The notes: generated by a model from the sequence alone, not told the origin. A stretch of DNA of 64,000 bases from Cupriavidus lacunae (GCF_003353055.1 NZ_QKWJ01000003.1:233543-297542), one strand, 5' to 3'. Shown: positions 52,109-63,463, counted from the first letter of the stretch. Program-made: numbers and translations.

Positions 52109-54208
52109 GTGACCCTGGACCTTGCCCCCGCCGCCGACCTCGCGGCCCCAGAAGCCGACGTGGTCCCCGCCTACCTGTCCCGGCTCAACCCGGAGCAGCG
52201 CGCCGCGGTGGAGCATGGCAGCGACGCGCCGCTGCTGATCATCGCCGGCGCCGGCTCGGGCAAGACCAACACGCTGGCGCACCGCGTCGCGCACCTGGTG
52301 CTGGGCGGGGCCGACCCGCGCCGCATCCTGCTGCTGACGTTCTCGCGCCGCGCCGCGGCGGAGATGGGGCGGCGCGTCGAGCGCATCGTCGACCAGGCGC
52401 TGGGCACCCAGACCGGCGCGGGGCGCGCGGCGCTGCAGTGGTCCGGCACCTTCCACGCCATCGGCGCGCGCCTGCTGCGCGAATACGCGGAAACGCTTGG
52501 CCTGTCGCCCGCCTTCACCATCAGCGACCGCGGCGATGCCGCCGACCTGATGCACGTGGTGCGCCACGACCTGGGGTTGTCCGAGACCGCCAGCCGCTTC
52601 CCCAAGAAGGAAACCTGCCTGGCGATCTACTCGCGCGTGGTCAACACCCAGGCGCCGCTGGAAGACGTGCTCAGGCAACAGTTCCCGCGCTACGCGATGT
52701 GGGCCGACGCGCTGCGCACGCTGTTCGCCGGCTATGTCGAGGCCAAGCAGAAGCAGCATGTGCTGGACTATGACGACCTGCTGCTCTACTGGGCCCAGGC
52801 CATGGCCGAGCCCACCATCGCGCAGGACATGGGCGCGCGCTTCGACCATCTGCTGGTCGATGAATACCAGGACACCAATGCGCTGCAGGCGTCGATCCTG
52901 CTGGCCATGCGACCGGACGGCCGCGGCCTGACCGTGGTGGGCGACGATGCGCAGTCGATCTATGCCTTCCGCGGCGCCACCGTGCGCAATATCCTGGACT
53001 TCCCGGCGCAGTTCACGCCGGCCGCGCAGCAGGTCACGCTGTCGCAGAACTACCGCTCGACGCAGCCGATCCTGCAGGCCGCCAACGCGGTGATCGGGCT
53101 GGCGGCCGAACGCTATACCAAGGACCTGTGGTCCGAGCGCGCCTCTGCCGAGAAGCCCGGCGTGGTCGTGGTCAACGATGAGGCCGACCAGGCCCGCTAT
53201 GTGGTCGAGCAGGTGCTGGCGCGGCGCGAGGCGGGCCTGACACTGATGGCGCAGGCAGTGCTGTTCCGCGCCGCCGACCACAGCGCGCAGGTCGAGATCG
53301 AGCTGGCCCGGCGCAATATCCCGTTCGTGAAGTTCGGCGGACTGAAGTTCCTGGAATCGACCCACGTCAAGGACGTGCTGGCGGTGGTGCGCTGGCTCGA
53401 AAACCCGCGCGACCGCATGGCCGGCTTCCGCACGCTGCAGCTGCTGCCCGGCATCGGCCCCAAGACCGCGGCGCGCGTGCTGGATGCGCTGGCGCTGGCG
53501 ACCGAGCCGCTGTTCTCACTGGAAGCATTCGAGCCGCCTCCCGCCGCCGTGCCAGCCTGGGCCGACCTGCTGGCGCTGGCACGCGCGCTGATGGCGCCGA
53601 CCTCGCCATGGCCATCGGAGTTCGAGCAGGTGCTGGCCTGGTACGCGCCGCACCTGGAGCGCCTGCACGACGACGCCGCCGCGCGCCAGGCCGACCTGCA
53701 GCAGCTGGAGCGCATCGCCGCCACCTACGGCGCACGCGAACGTTTCCTGACCGAACTGACACTGGACCCGCCCAGCGCCTCCAGCGACGAATCCGGCGTG
53801 CCCTCGCGCGACGAGGACTACCTGATCCTGTCGACCATCCACTCGGCCAAGGGCCAGGAGTGGAAAGCGGTGTACGTGCTCAATGCCGTCGACGGCTGCA
53901 TGCCGAGCGACCTGGCGACCGGCACCACCGAAGAGATCGAGGAAGAACGGCGGCTGCTCTACGTGGCCATGACGCGCGCCAGGGACCACCTGGACATCGT
54001 GGTGCCGCAACGCTTTTACGTGCACCAGCAGGTGGGGTTCGGCGACCGCCATGTGTATGCGTCGCGCACACGCTTTTTGCCCAACCGCGTGATGCCCAAC
54101 TTCTACAGCCGCTCCTGGCCACCCCCGCCAATGCCGGGCGAGGGGCCGGCCAAACCCGCGCTGGCGCCGGTGGATCTGGCCAGCCGGATGCGGAATATGT
54201 GGCGCTGA
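52109..54208 (+). CDS. UvrD/Rep-family ATP-dependent DNA helicase
   Basis: A 699-residue superfamily-1A helicase. Motifs in order are the Q-motif LNPEQRAAVEHGSDAPLLI, Walker A IIAGAGSGKTNTLA, motif II LLVDEYQDTN, motif III VGDDAQSIYAFRGA, motif IV LSQNYRSTQPIL, motif V LSTIHSAKGQEWKAVYV and motif VI RRLLYVAMTRARDHLDI. It is a UvrD-like paralogue without a nuclease domain, acting in repair or replication restart. The GTG at 52109 is the best in-frame start before the Q-motif; the upstream frame crosses a terminator and is not coding. Confidence 0.93.
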   Translation: MTLDLAPAADLAAPEADVVPAYLSRLNPEQRAAVEHGSDAPLLIIAGAGSGKTNTLAHRVAHLVLGGADPRRILLLTFSRRAAAEMGRRVERIVDQALGTQTGAGRAALQWSGTFHAIGARLLREYAETLGLSPAFTISDRGDAADLMHVVRHDLGLSETASRFPKKETCLAIYSRVVNTQAPLEDVLRQQFPRYAMWADALRTLFAGYVEAKQKQHVLDYDDLLLYWAQAMAEPTIAQDMGARFDHLLVDEYQDTNALQASILLAMRPDGRGLTVVGDDAQSIYAFRGATVRNILDFPAQFTPAAQQVTLSQNYRSTQPILQAANAVIGLAAERYTKDLWSERASAEKPGVVVVNDEADQARYVVEQVLARREAGLTLMAQAVLFRAADHSAQVEIELARRNIPFVKFGGLKFLESTHVKDVLAVVRWLENPRDRMAGFRTLQLLPGIGPKTAARVLDALALATEPLFSLEAFEPPPAAVPAWADLLALARALMAPTSPWPSEFEQVLAWYAPHLERLHDDAAARQADLQQLERIAATYGARERFLTELTLDPPSASSDESGVPSRDEDYLILSTIHSAKGQEWKAVYVLNAVDGCMPSDLATGTTEEIEEERRLLYVAMTRARDHLDIVVPQRFYVHQQVGFGDRHVYASRTRFLPNRVMPNFYSRSWPPPPMPGEGPAKPALAPVDLASRMRNMWR

Positions 54209-54227
54209 CCGGCGCCACCCATTCGTC

Positions 54228-55424
54228 TTACGCCACTTTCTCCAGCAGCAACCCCTTCAGGTACTCCCCTTCCGGGAACGCCGCCAGCATCGGGTGATCC
54301 GTGCCGGCGGACAAACGCCGCAGGATGCGCGCATCGGCGCGTGCATCGTTGACCGCTCCCGCCACGATCTTCTGGAACAGCTCCATGCTGATCGCGCCCG
54401 AGCACGAGTAGGTGAACAGCAGCCCGCCCGGGCGCAGCAGCTGCGTGCCGACCAGGTTAATTTCCTTGTAGGCGCGCGCGGCACGGTCGATATGCTGCGC
54501 CGACGGGGCGAACTTGGGCGGGTCCAGCACGATCAGGTCGAACTGGCGGCCCTCGGCGCGGAACTCACGCAGGGTCTTGAACACGTCGGCATCGAGCCAG
54601 GTGGCGCGTTCCGGCTCGAAGCCATTGAGCGTGACATTGCCCGCGGCGATCTTCAGCGCCTCGCCCGACGAATCGATCGAGGTCACCGAGGTGGCGCCGC
54701 CGCGCAGCGCCGCCAGCGAGAAGCCGCCGGTATAGCAGAAGCAGTTCAGCACCTCGCGGCCCGCGGCCAGGTCGCCCACCAGCTTGCGGTTGTCGCGCTG
54801 GTCGACATAGAAGCCGGTCTTGTGGCCGTTGCGCACGTCGACGTAGTAGCGCACGCCGTGCTCGGTGACGGACAGCGCCGGGTCGGGCTCGGCGCCGGCC
54901 AGCACGCCGGTCACCAGCTCCAGGCCCTCGCGCTGGCGCACGGCGGCGTCGGAACGCTCATAGACGTTGGGGCAGCCGGTCTCCTTGACCAGTGCCTGCA
55001 CGATCGCGGTCTTCCAGTGCTCCACGCCGGCGGAATTGAACTGGCACACCAGCTGACCCGTTTCACCGTTGCCGTAGTAGTCGACAATCAGGCCGGGCAG
55101 CCGGTCGGATTCGCCGAAGATCAGCCGCACCGCGTCGCTGTCCTTCACCCATTGGCGCCGGTAGGCGATGGCCGCGGCCACGCGGCGCTTGAACAGGGCG
55201 TGGTCGACCGGCTCATTCTCGTCGAAGGTCCACGCGCGCGCGCGGATCTGCGACTCTGGGCTGTAGGCGGCCTTGGCCAGGAAGCGGCCGTCGGCGGCGC
55301 GCACGATCACGGTCGCGCCCGGCTCGCAGCGCCCTTCGGTCGTGGCAATGCCGGTGGCGTAGATCCACGGGTGGCGGCGCAGCAGGGATTTTTCCTTGCC
55401 GGGTTTCAGGGTGATGGTGTTCAT
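54228..55424 (-). CDS. RlmI-like class I SAM-dependent rRNA methyltransferase
   Basis: A 398-residue enzyme related to RlmI, which makes m5C at 23S rRNA C1962. An N-terminal PUA domain (about 1-75, RRHPWIYATGI) is followed by an EEHEE linker domain and a Rossmann domain with NCFCYTGGFSLAALRGGA (SAM), FDLIVLDPPKFAPS and LFTYSCSGAI. The last two supply the catalytic region. It is convergent with the helicase gene, 19 bases apart, and a REP-like repeat lies upstream. Confidence 0.92.
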   Translation of the reverse strand: MNTITLKPGKEKSLLRRHPWIYATGIATTEGRCEPGATVIVRAADGRFLAKAAYSPESQIRARAWTFDENEPVDHALFKRRVAAAIAYRRQWVKDSDAVRLIFGESDRLPGLIVDYYGNGETGQLVCQFNSAGVEHWKTAIVQALVKETGCPNVYERSDAAVRQREGLELVTGVLAGAEPDPALSVTEHGVRYYVDVRNGHKTGFYVDQRDNRKLVGDLAAGREVLNCFCYTGGFSLAALRGGATSVTSIDSSGEALKIAAGNVTLNGFEPERATWLDADVFKTLREFRAEGRQFDLIVLDPPKFAPSAQHIDRAARAYKEINLVGTQLLRPGGLLFTYSCSGAISMELFQKIVAGAVNDARADARILRRLSAGTDHPMLAAFPEGEYLKGLLLEKVA

Positions 55425-55479
55425 GTCGATCAGGGAGGATGCATGCCGCGGCGCAAGTGTTTCTCATGCTGCGGTCTGG

Positions 55480-55612
55480 CTCCCCTCTCCCGCACGGCGG
55501 GAGAGGGGTTGGCGGAGAGGGCGGGAGCGTCAACGAAGTGCCGCATGTCGGCATGCACGGGCCTGCCCTCTCCCCCGGCCCCTCTCCCGCGCGCGGGAGA
55601 GGGGAGAAAACA
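55480..55612. repeat. REP-like double-hairpin repeat, copy 2
   Basis: CCCTCTCCC-GCACG-GCGGGAGAGGGG forms the first hairpin and CCCTCTCCCGCG/CGCGGGAGAGGGG the second; the middle carries CCTGCCCTCTCCCCCGGC exactly as in copy 1. It fills most of the gap between the DUF493 gene and the RlmI-like gene. Confidence 0.82.
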
Positions 55613-55628
55613 ATGCGGGAAAGTCGCG

Positions 55629-55934
55629 TTAGAGAACGACCTTCACCATCGGATGCGAAGTCAGCGCCCGATACAGGTCGTCGAGCTGCTCGCGGCTGGT
55701 GACCCACACCGTCACGGTCAGGCCCAGGTAGTTGCCGCCGCTCGAGGGGCGCATTTCCATCTTGCCGGCGTGGAAGTCGGGGTCGAATTCCTGCACCAGC
55801 GTGACGATGGCCTCGGCAAAGCCGTCCTGCATCGCGCCCATCACCTTGATGGGGAAGTGGCTGGGATACTCGATCAGCGACTGCTCGGGCGGGATCTCGC
55901 CCGGCTTGTTGCTGCCTTGGTTATCGGTTGTCAT
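55629..55934 (-). CDS. YbeD family protein (DUF493)
   Basis: A 101-residue ferredoxin-like-fold protein of the DUF493/YbeD family. EYPSHFPIKVMGAMQDGFAEAIVTLVQEFDPDF and the C-terminal NYLGLTVTVWVTSREQLDDLYRALTSHPMVKVVL are the full conserved domain. YbeD lies between dacA/dacC and lipB in many proteobacteria; here it follows dacC by 61 bases, but no lipB follows. The function is unclear (lipoate link and regulation proposed). Confidence 0.93.
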   Translation of the reverse strand: MTTDNQGSNKPGEIPPEQSLIEYPSHFPIKVMGAMQDGFAEAIVTLVQEFDPDFHAGKMEMRPSSGGNYLGLTVTVWVTSREQLDDLYRALTSHPMVKVVL

Positions 55935-55995
55935 GTCGGATTCTCCGGCACGAAACCGGCGCACCGCGGGGCGCACCGGCTTGCGCGCATTCAGG

Positions 55996-57195
55996 TCACT
56001 TGCGCTTGAACCACAGGCGGATGGTGTCCCACAGGCGGCCGAAGAAGCCGGCCTCGGGCACTTCCTCCAGCGCCACCACCGGGAACTCCGCCACCTTGTT
56101 GGTGCCGTCCATCAGCTTGACCATGCCCACCTGCTGGCCCGCCGAGATCGGCGCGATCAGCAGTTCCTGGCGCTCCAGCACCGGCTTCAGGCGCCCGCCG
56201 GTGCCCTTGGGCACGGTGACGAAGGTCTCGTTCTGCACGCCGATCTTGACCGTGCCGCTCTTGCCCTTGTAGATGTCCGGCGTGGCCAGCACCTGGCCCT
56301 TGTCGTACAGGCGCAGAGTGTCGAAGAACTGGAAGCCGTAGTTGAGGATCTTCAGGCTTTCCTGGGTGCGCACCTGTTCGGTGGTGGTGCCGATCACGAC
56401 CGAGATCAGGCGGCGCGAGCCGTCCGGCACGTTGGCCAGCGGCCGCTTGGCCGACGAGATCAGGCAGTAGCCGGCGGACTTGGTATGGCCGGTCTTCACG
56501 CCGTCCACGGTCGGGTCGATGTACAGCAGGCGGTTGCGGTTGGGCTGCCTGATCTTGTTATAGGTGAACTCCTTCTGCGAGTACATGCTGTAGTACTCGG
56601 GGAAGTCCTTGATCAGGCGCGTGGTCAGCGTCGCCAAGTCCACCGCGGTGGTGTAGTGGTTCGGGTCGGGGATGCCGTCGGTGTTGGTGAAGTGGGTGTT
56701 CTTCATGCCCATGCGCTGGGCCTCGCGGTTCATCATCGCGACAAAGCCCTCTTCCGAGCCACCCACGGCCTCGGCCAGCGCCAGCGCGGCGTCGTTGCCC
56801 GACTGCACGATCAGGCCCAGCAGCAGGTCCTGCACGGTGACCGGCTTGTTGGGCTCGATGAACATGCGCGACTCGTCGCTTTTGACCTTGAGCACCAGGT
56901 TGGTCGGCACCACGGCCTGGTCCAGCGTCAGGCGCTTTTCCTTGAGTGCCTCGAACGCCAGGTAGGCGGTCATCAGCTTGGTCAGCGAAGCCGGCTCGAT
57001 GCGCGCGTCGGCGTTCTGCGACGCCAGGGCCTGGCCGCTGGTCACGTCATACAGCATCCACGACTTGGCCGCGACCTGCGGCACCGGCACGCCCTGCGCC
57101 ACGACGGCGGCGGGCGCGGCGGCCAGCACGACGGCGGCGGCGATGGCAGCGGGAGCAAAAGCGGACGAAAGGCGTGTCGTGGCTCTATTCAGCAT
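55996..57195 (-). CDS. dacC: D-alanyl-D-alanine carboxypeptidase (PBP5/6 family)
   Basis: A 399-residue penicillin-binding protein that trims the terminal D-Ala from peptidoglycan stem peptides. A signal peptide (about 1-34) is followed by the serine-peptidase domain with SxxK SLTK (Ser about 70), SGN (IVQSGNDAAL) and KTG (DGVKTGHTKSAG), then the PBP5 C-terminal domain. It ends in an amphipathic membrane anchor (FFGRLWDTIRLWFKRK). dacA and dacC cannot be told apart from sequence alone. It precedes the DUF493 gene on the same strand. Confidence 0.95.
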   Translation of the reverse strand: MLNRATTRLSSAFAPAAIAAAVVLAAAPAAVVAQGVPVPQVAAKSWMLYDVTSGQALASQNADARIEPASLTKLMTAYLAFEALKEKRLTLDQAVVPTNLVLKVKSDESRMFIEPNKPVTVQDLLLGLIVQSGNDAALALAEAVGGSEEGFVAMMNREAQRMGMKNTHFTNTDGIPDPNHYTTAVDLATLTTRLIKDFPEYYSMYSQKEFTYNKIRQPNRNRLLYIDPTVDGVKTGHTKSAGYCLISSAKRPLANVPDGSRRLISVVIGTTTEQVRTQESLKILNYGFQFFDTLRLYDKGQVLATPDIYKGKSGTVKIGVQNETFVTVPKGTGGRLKPVLERQELLIAPISAGQQVGMVKLMDGTNKVAEFPVVALEEVPEAGFFGRLWDTIRLWFKRK

Positions 57196-57258
57196 GTTTC
57201 TGTTTTCCGACAGTAAGAAGGTGGCGCGGGGATGTTCCGGCGTGGCGGCGTGCCGGCC

Positions 57259-57900
57259 TTACCGGTCCCACGCATTGACGACGAGCTGCTTGATCAGGTG
57301 CAGCTTGCGGTGAAAGAAATGGTCGGCGCCGGGGATCACGATCACCGGCAGCTCTTGCGGGCGGGCCCAGTCGAACACGCTGCCCAGCGGCACGGTGTCG
57401 TCCTGCTCGCCATGGATCACGATGGTGTCGGCCGGCACCTCGGCCACCTGCCAGCGGCTGGCGGCGGTGCCCACCAGCACCAGGCGCTGCGCGGGCGTGC
57501 CGGCCTCGGCCAAGCGGCGCGCCACGTGGGTGGTGACGAAGCTGCCGAACGAGAACCCGCCCATGGCCAGCGGCAGGGTCGCGGCCTGTGCCGACCACGC
57601 GCTCTGCTTGCGCATCCAGGCCACCACGGCCAGCAGGTCGTCCTGCTCGGCGATGCCGTTGTCGTGCTCGCCGGCGCTGCCGCCCACGCCGCGGAAGTTC
57701 GGGCGCACCGTGGCATAGCCCAGTTGCACGAAGCTGCGCGCGAGCGTCTGCGCTACCTTGTTGTCCTTGGTGCCGCCGAACAGCGGATGCGGATGCGCCA
57801 CTAGCGCCAGGCCGCGCGGCTCGCCTTGCGGCAGGTCTACCGAGAGATCGATCGCACCGGCGGGACCGGTGATGGAAAGTACCTGGGTATGCGCGTTCAT
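57259..57900 (-). CDS. Alpha/beta-fold hydrolase
   Basis: A 213-residue single-domain hydrolase. The nucleophile Ser is in GGFSFGSFVTTHVA, the acid in VIHGEQDDTVPLG and the His in PGADHFFHRKLH. LVAHPHPLFGGTKDNKVAQTLAR and RPNFRGVGGSAGEHD match the dienelactone-hydrolase-like family also called COG2945. The substrate is unknown. The ATG at 57900 gives a typical N-terminus. It follows the ferredoxin gene on the same strand. Confidence 0.88.
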   Translation of the reverse strand: MNAHTQVLSITGPAGAIDLSVDLPQGEPRGLALVAHPHPLFGGTKDNKVAQTLARSFVQLGYATVRPNFRGVGGSAGEHDNGIAEQDDLLAVVAWMRKQSAWSAQAATLPLAMGGFSFGSFVTTHVARRLAEAGTPAQRLVLVGTAASRWQVAEVPADTIVIHGEQDDTVPLGSVFDWARPQELPVIVIPGADHFFHRKLHLIKQLVVNAWDR

Positions 57901-58066
57901 GATGGCGGTCAGGATGACAGTGAAGCGGGCGCCCGGCGCAATGCCCGGGCAAAAATGAAAAAACCGTCCGGCTGGCGGGCGGCGGGCATGACAGATAAAG
58001 CGGGTAAATCAGGTAAAGCAATCAAGCGGTAAAGCAACAAGCCGGCATGCGCCGGCTTCCCTTCGT

Positions 58067-58387
58067 TCAGCGGTCCACCATCAGCCGCTCGACCGGCTTG
58101 CCCTTCATCAGGTGGCTGTCGATGATCTCATCGATATCGTGCTCATCGACAAAGGTGTACCAGACGGCCTCGGGGTAGACCACCAGCACCGGTCCAAGTT
58201 CACAACGGTTCAGGCAGCCCGCCTTGTTGATGCGCACCCGGCGTTCGCCGCCGGCGATACCCAGTTCCTTGCAACGCTTCTTGGCGTATTCCTGCATTGC
58301 GCGGGCGTTGTGGTTGGCGCAGCAGTTCTCGCCGGCCTCGCGCTGGTTCAGGCAGAAAAAGACGTGGTGCTGGTAGTAGCTGCTCAT
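58067..58387 (-). CDS. Thioredoxin-like [2Fe-2S] ferredoxin
   Basis: A 106-residue protein. The Cys ligands are arranged as in thioredoxin-fold 2Fe-2S ferredoxins: FFCLNQREAGENCC near the start and GCLNRCELGPVLVVYPE later. It is a soluble one-electron carrier whose partner is unknown. The C-terminus (VDEHDIDEIIDSHLMKGKPVERLM) is the conserved helix. It is divergent from dctA across a 390-base regulatory gap. Confidence 0.92.
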   Translation of the reverse strand: MSSYYQHHVFFCLNQREAGENCCANHNARAMQEYAKKRCKELGIAGGERRVRINKAGCLNRCELGPVLVVYPEAVWYTFVDEHDIDEIIDSHLMKGKPVERLMVDR

Positions 58388-58569
58388 GCGTGCGGTGTGA
58401 TGGCGGCCCCGGACGGCGGCACGGCCCGGACGGCATTGAACGGAAGCTCGGAATTATACGGCGTCGCGACGGCCCGGCCGTGATAACGCCGACGTTTGCG
58501 CCAGTAACTGTTCACTACGGCCCCCACCGGGGTGGCGCCTCGCGCACCTGCGGCGGCTCCGGCATTCTG

Positions 58570-58610
58570 AATCCCCGGAGGCGTGCCGTCCGGGATTCCG
58601 GAATTCCGGA
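58570..58610. promoter_or_regulatory. Inverted repeats, candidate DctD upstream activator sites
   Basis: A 14-bp perfect palindrome TCCGGAATTCCGGA (58597-58610) overlaps a second inverted repeat, GAATCCCCGGA ... TCCGGGATTC (58570-58598). They lie 65-105 bases upstream of the dctA sigma-54 promoter, the distance used by DctD sites in rhizobia, though the sequence differs from the rhizobial consensus. The rest of 58388-58570 shows nothing else. Confidence 0.6.
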
Positions 58611-58646
58611 GCCCCGGCGCCGGCGCAACGCCAGTCTTTCCTTTTG

Positions 58647-58659
58647 AATCAATCAGTTA
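58647..58659. promoter_or_regulatory. Candidate IHF site in the dctA control region
   Basis: AATCAATCAGTTA is an exact match to the IHF core WATCAA-N4-TTR. It lies between the inverted repeats and the sigma-54 promoter, where IHF bending is usually needed. Confidence 0.65.
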
Positions 58660-58674
58660 CCGATGCAGGTCTGA

Positions 58675-58690
58675 CTGGCACGCAGGTTGC
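58675..58690 (+). promoter_or_regulatory. Sigma-54 promoter of dctA
   Basis: CTGGCACGCAGGTTGC carries TGGCAC-N5-TTGC with consensus spacing. It is 87 bases before the dctA start. The downstream dctD product is a sigma-54 activator with a GAFTGA motif, which supports this reading. Confidence 0.9.
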
Positions 58691-58777
58691 GAATACTCCT
58701 CCTGAACGCGCCGCAACCGTGACGGCGCGCGCCCGCGCGACACCGTGCCGGGTACGGTCAATACCGAGGACGACATC

Positions 58778-60073
58778 ATGAGAAAACCCTTCTACAAGAT
58801 CCTGTACGTGCAGGTCCTGTTCGCCATCTTCGTCGGCATCGTGCTGGGCCATTTCTGGCCGGATACGGGCATCGCCATGAAGCCGCTGGGCGACGGCTTC
58901 ATCAAGCTGATCAAGATGATCATCGGCCCCATCATCTTCTGTACGGTGGTGACCGGCATTGCCGGCATGAGCGATATGAAGAAGGTCGGGCGCGTCGGCG
59001 GCAAGGCGCTGCTCTATTTCGAGGTGGTCTCCACCTTTGCCCTGCTGATAGGCCTGGGCGCCGCGCATCTGCTCAAGCCGGGCGTGGGCTTCAACATCGA
59101 CCCGGCCACGCTGGATACCGCATCCATCGCGCAGTATGTGTCGAAGGCGCACGGCCAGAGCACGGTCGAATTCCTGATGCATATCATCCCGGAAACGATC
59201 ATCAGCGCCTTCGCCAACGGTGACATCCTGCAGATCCTGCTGGTCTCGCTGTTCTTCGGCGCAGCGCTGTCGGCCATGGGAGAGCGGGCGCGAATCGTCT
59301 TCCAGCTGGTGGAACAGGTCTCCAAGGTCTTCTTCCACATCGTTCATGTCATCACCAAGGTCGCCCCGATCGGCGCCTTCGGCGCGATGGCATTCACCAT
59401 CGGCAAGTACGGCCTGGGTTCGCTGGTTCCGCTGCTCAAGCTGATCGGCACGTTCTACTTCACGGCCATCATCTTCGTGGTGTTCGTGCTCGGCACGGTG
59501 GCGCGCCTGACTGGCTTCAACATCCTGCGCTTCGTGTCGTACATCAAGGAAGAACTGCTGATCGTGCTGGGTACCAGCTCGTCGGAAGCGGCGCTCCCGC
59601 ACCTGATGGAAAAGCTAGAAAAGCTCGGCTGCTCAAAGTCGGTGGTGGGCCTGGTGGTGCCAACCGGCTACTCGTTCAACCTGGACGGCACCAATATCTA
59701 CATGACGATGGCGGTGATCTTCATCGCCCAGGCGACCGGCATCGAACTCACGCTGATGCAGCAGCTGACCATCCTCGCGGTGGCCATGCTCACCTCCAAG
59801 GGCGCCAGCGGCGTGACCGGCTCCGGCTTTATCACGCTGGCCGCCACGCTGGCCGTGGTACCCACCATCCCGGTCGCCGGCATGGTGCTGATCCTGGGCA
59901 TCGACCGCTTCATGAGCGAGTGCCGCGCGCTGACCAACATCATCGGCAACGGCGTGGCCACGGTGGTGGTGTCGGCCTGGGAGCGCGAGCTTGACCGCAA
60001 GAAGCTCAACAGCGTGCTGCAGCACGGTGGCGAAGATGCGGAAGTCCTTGCCGACGCCGGCCAGAACGTCTGA
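58778..60073 (+). CDS. dctA: C4-dicarboxylate:cation symporter DctA
   Basis: A 431-residue transporter of the DAACS family that imports succinate, fumarate and malate. The family repeats are clear: [41 protein letters not shown] (Ser-rich re-entrant loop), [26 protein letters not shown] and [25 protein letters not shown] precedes the ATG at 58778. The upstream sigma-54 promoter and downstream dctB-dctD indicate dicarboxylate-induced expression. Confidence 0.97.
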   Translation: MRKPFYKILYVQVLFAIFVGIVLGHFWPDTGIAMKPLGDGFIKLIKMIIGPIIFCTVVTGIAGMSDMKKVGRVGGKALLYFEVVSTFALLIGLGAAHLLKPGVGFNIDPATLDTASIAQYVSKAHGQSTVEFLMHIIPETIISAFANGDILQILLVSLFFGAALSAMGERARIVFQLVEQVSKVFFHIVHVITKVAPIGAFGAMAFTIGKYGLGSLVPLLKLIGTFYFTAIIFVVFVLGTVARLTGFNILRFVSYIKEELLIVLGTSSSEAALPHLMEKLEKLGCSKSVVGLVVPTGYSFNLDGTNIYMTMAVIFIAQATGIELTLMQQLTILAVAMLTSKGASGVTGSGFITLAATLAVVPTIPVAGMVLILGIDRFMSECRALTNIIGNGVATVVVSAWERELDRKKLNSVLQHGGEDAEVLADAGQNV

Positions 60074-60143
60074 CGCCACGCGGGCGGCTGCCCTGGCCGC
60101 CCGCCAGCGGGTATCATCGGTGCGACAGCCTTCGCGCGCGACG

Positions 60144-62125
60144 ATGCCCCACTCCGACGATTTTCTCGCCGTACATGACCCCGCCGCCGCCCGGACGGCG
60201 GTACACGAGCCGGGCACCGAGAACGGCCGGTGGTGGGGTTTTGCCGTCGTGCTGGCGGCAGGGCTGTTGCTGCTGTGCGCGCTGACCTGGCTGGTCTCGG
60301 TCCAGCGCGGCATTTCCACCCTGCAGCAGACCACCGCCACGCGTGCCGACCGCTACGCCGCCACGCTCGAAAGCACCCTCGACCGCTACGAATTCCTGCC
60401 CGCGCTGGTGTCGCTGCACCCCTTCGTGCGCGGGCTGCTCGAATCCCCCGGCGATCCGGCGCGCGTGGCCGCCGCCAACCACTACCTGGCCGAAGTCAAC
60501 CGCCGGGCACATGCCTCCGCCACCTATGTGATCGCCGCCAACGGCATTGCACTGGCCGCCAGCAATCACGGGCAGCCTGGCAGCTTCGTCGGCACCGACT
60601 ACCGCTTCCGCCCCTATTTCCAGATTGCCGCGCGTGGCGAGCTGGGCCGCTTCTACGCCATCGGCATCACCAGCGACGAGCCCGGCTACTACATCGCACA
60701 ACCGGTGGAAGCGGGCGGCAAGGTGATCGGCGTTACGGTGGTGAAGCTCAACCTGGAGTGGTTCCAGCGCGCCGGTGGCGGCAGCGCCGAACCGCTGATG
60801 GTCAGTGACGACCACGGCGTCATCTTCCTGTCTTCCGTGCCGGAATGGCAGTACCGCACGCTGCGTCCGCTGCCGCCGGCGCTGCATGCCCAACTCGGCG
60901 AGACCCGGCAGTACCATGATCGCGACGTCTCGCCGCTGCCGCTGGAGCCGCTGACCTCGCCCGTCACGGGCTGGCTGGCCTCCACCACGCTCGATGAAGG
61001 CGCGCGGCTGGTACGCGTGCGCAGCAACGATCCCGCGCCGGATGGCAGCGAGCGCGCCGACCGCTATCTCGAGCTCGGCCGCAAGGTCGGCGCGGCCGGC
61101 TGGACCATGCAGGTGATGGCGCCGCTCGACCCCGTGCTGGCCAACGCGCGCAACGCCACCGTGGCGGCAGCGCTGGCCTATGCCTGTATCTGCCTGCTGC
61201 TGGTCAACTGGCGCCAGCGCCGCCAGCGTGCGCGCGACATGCTATACAGCCGCCGCCTGCTCGAAGCCGCGTACGACGAGCTGGAGCGGCGCGTGGAAGA
61301 GCGCACCGCCGACCTGATGGCCATCAACGAACAACTGGAGGCCGAAGTCGCGGAACGCACCCGCGCCGAAAGCGAGCTGCGCGCGGCCCAGGACGAACTG
61401 GTGCAGGCCAGCAAGCTGGCCGCGCTGGGGCAGATGGCCGCCGGCATCACGCATGAGCTGAACCAGCCGCTAGCGGCGCTGCGCACGTTCTCGGACAACA
61501 CCCGCGTGCTGCTGGAGCGCGGCCAGCTGGCCGCGGCCGAAGGCAACCTGACGGCCATCGCCGGCCTGACCGAGCGCATGGGCAAGATCACCGGCCAGCT
61601 CAAGCTGTTTGCCGGCAAGGCGCGCCCGCTGCGCCGGCCGGTGGCGCTGCGCGCGGCGGTCGACCACGTGCTGGCACTGCTGGCGCCGCGGCTGGGCACA
61701 GTCACGGTCGGCGTCACGGGCCTGGACGCCCTGCCCGACCTGGCGGTGCGCGCCGACGAGCTGAAGCTGGAGCAGGTGCTGCTGAACCTGCTCGGCAATG
61801 CGCTGGATGCGATTGCCGCAGCCGCGCCAGCACAGGGGCATATCGGTCTGGACGTGCAGGCAGAAGGCCAGGCCGTCACCATCGTCGTGCGCGACAACGG
61901 CACCGGCATCGCGCCGGAAGCGCTGCCGCGGCTGTTCGAACCCTTCTTCACCACCAAGGAAACCGGGCAAGGCCTGGGGCTGGGGCTGGCGATCTCGTCG
62001 TCGATCGTGCGTGAGTTCGGCGGCCAGCTGAGCGTGGCCAACGTCCCCGGCGGCGGCGCCCAGTTCACGCTGGTCCTGGCGCGCGCCCCCGCCATCGACC
62101 CCGCGCCCACGGTTTCCGCCTCTCA

Positions 62126-62129
<4 letters not shown>
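60144..62129 (+). CDS. dctB: C4-dicarboxylate sensor histidine kinase DctB
   Basis: A 661-residue membrane kinase. There are two membrane helices (about 30-52 and 370-388), a periplasmic double-PAS/Cache domain between them (FVGTDYRFRPYFQIAARGELGRFYAIG, typical of DctB), then a coiled linker and the kinase core. The phospho-acceptor His is in AAGITHELNQPLAALRTFSDN, with N, G1 and G2 boxes in LLNLLGNALDAIA, DNGTGIAPE and TGQGLGLGLAIS. It senses external dicarboxylates and phosphorylates DctD. Its stop overlaps the dctD start (ATGA). Confidence 0.95.

Positions 62130-63463
<1,334 letters not shown>

Noticed and set aside
58297..58647. A 116-codon plus-strand frame upstream of dctA
   Set aside because: Arg/Gly-rich, no family, overlaps the ferredoxin gene antisense and the regulatory repeats.
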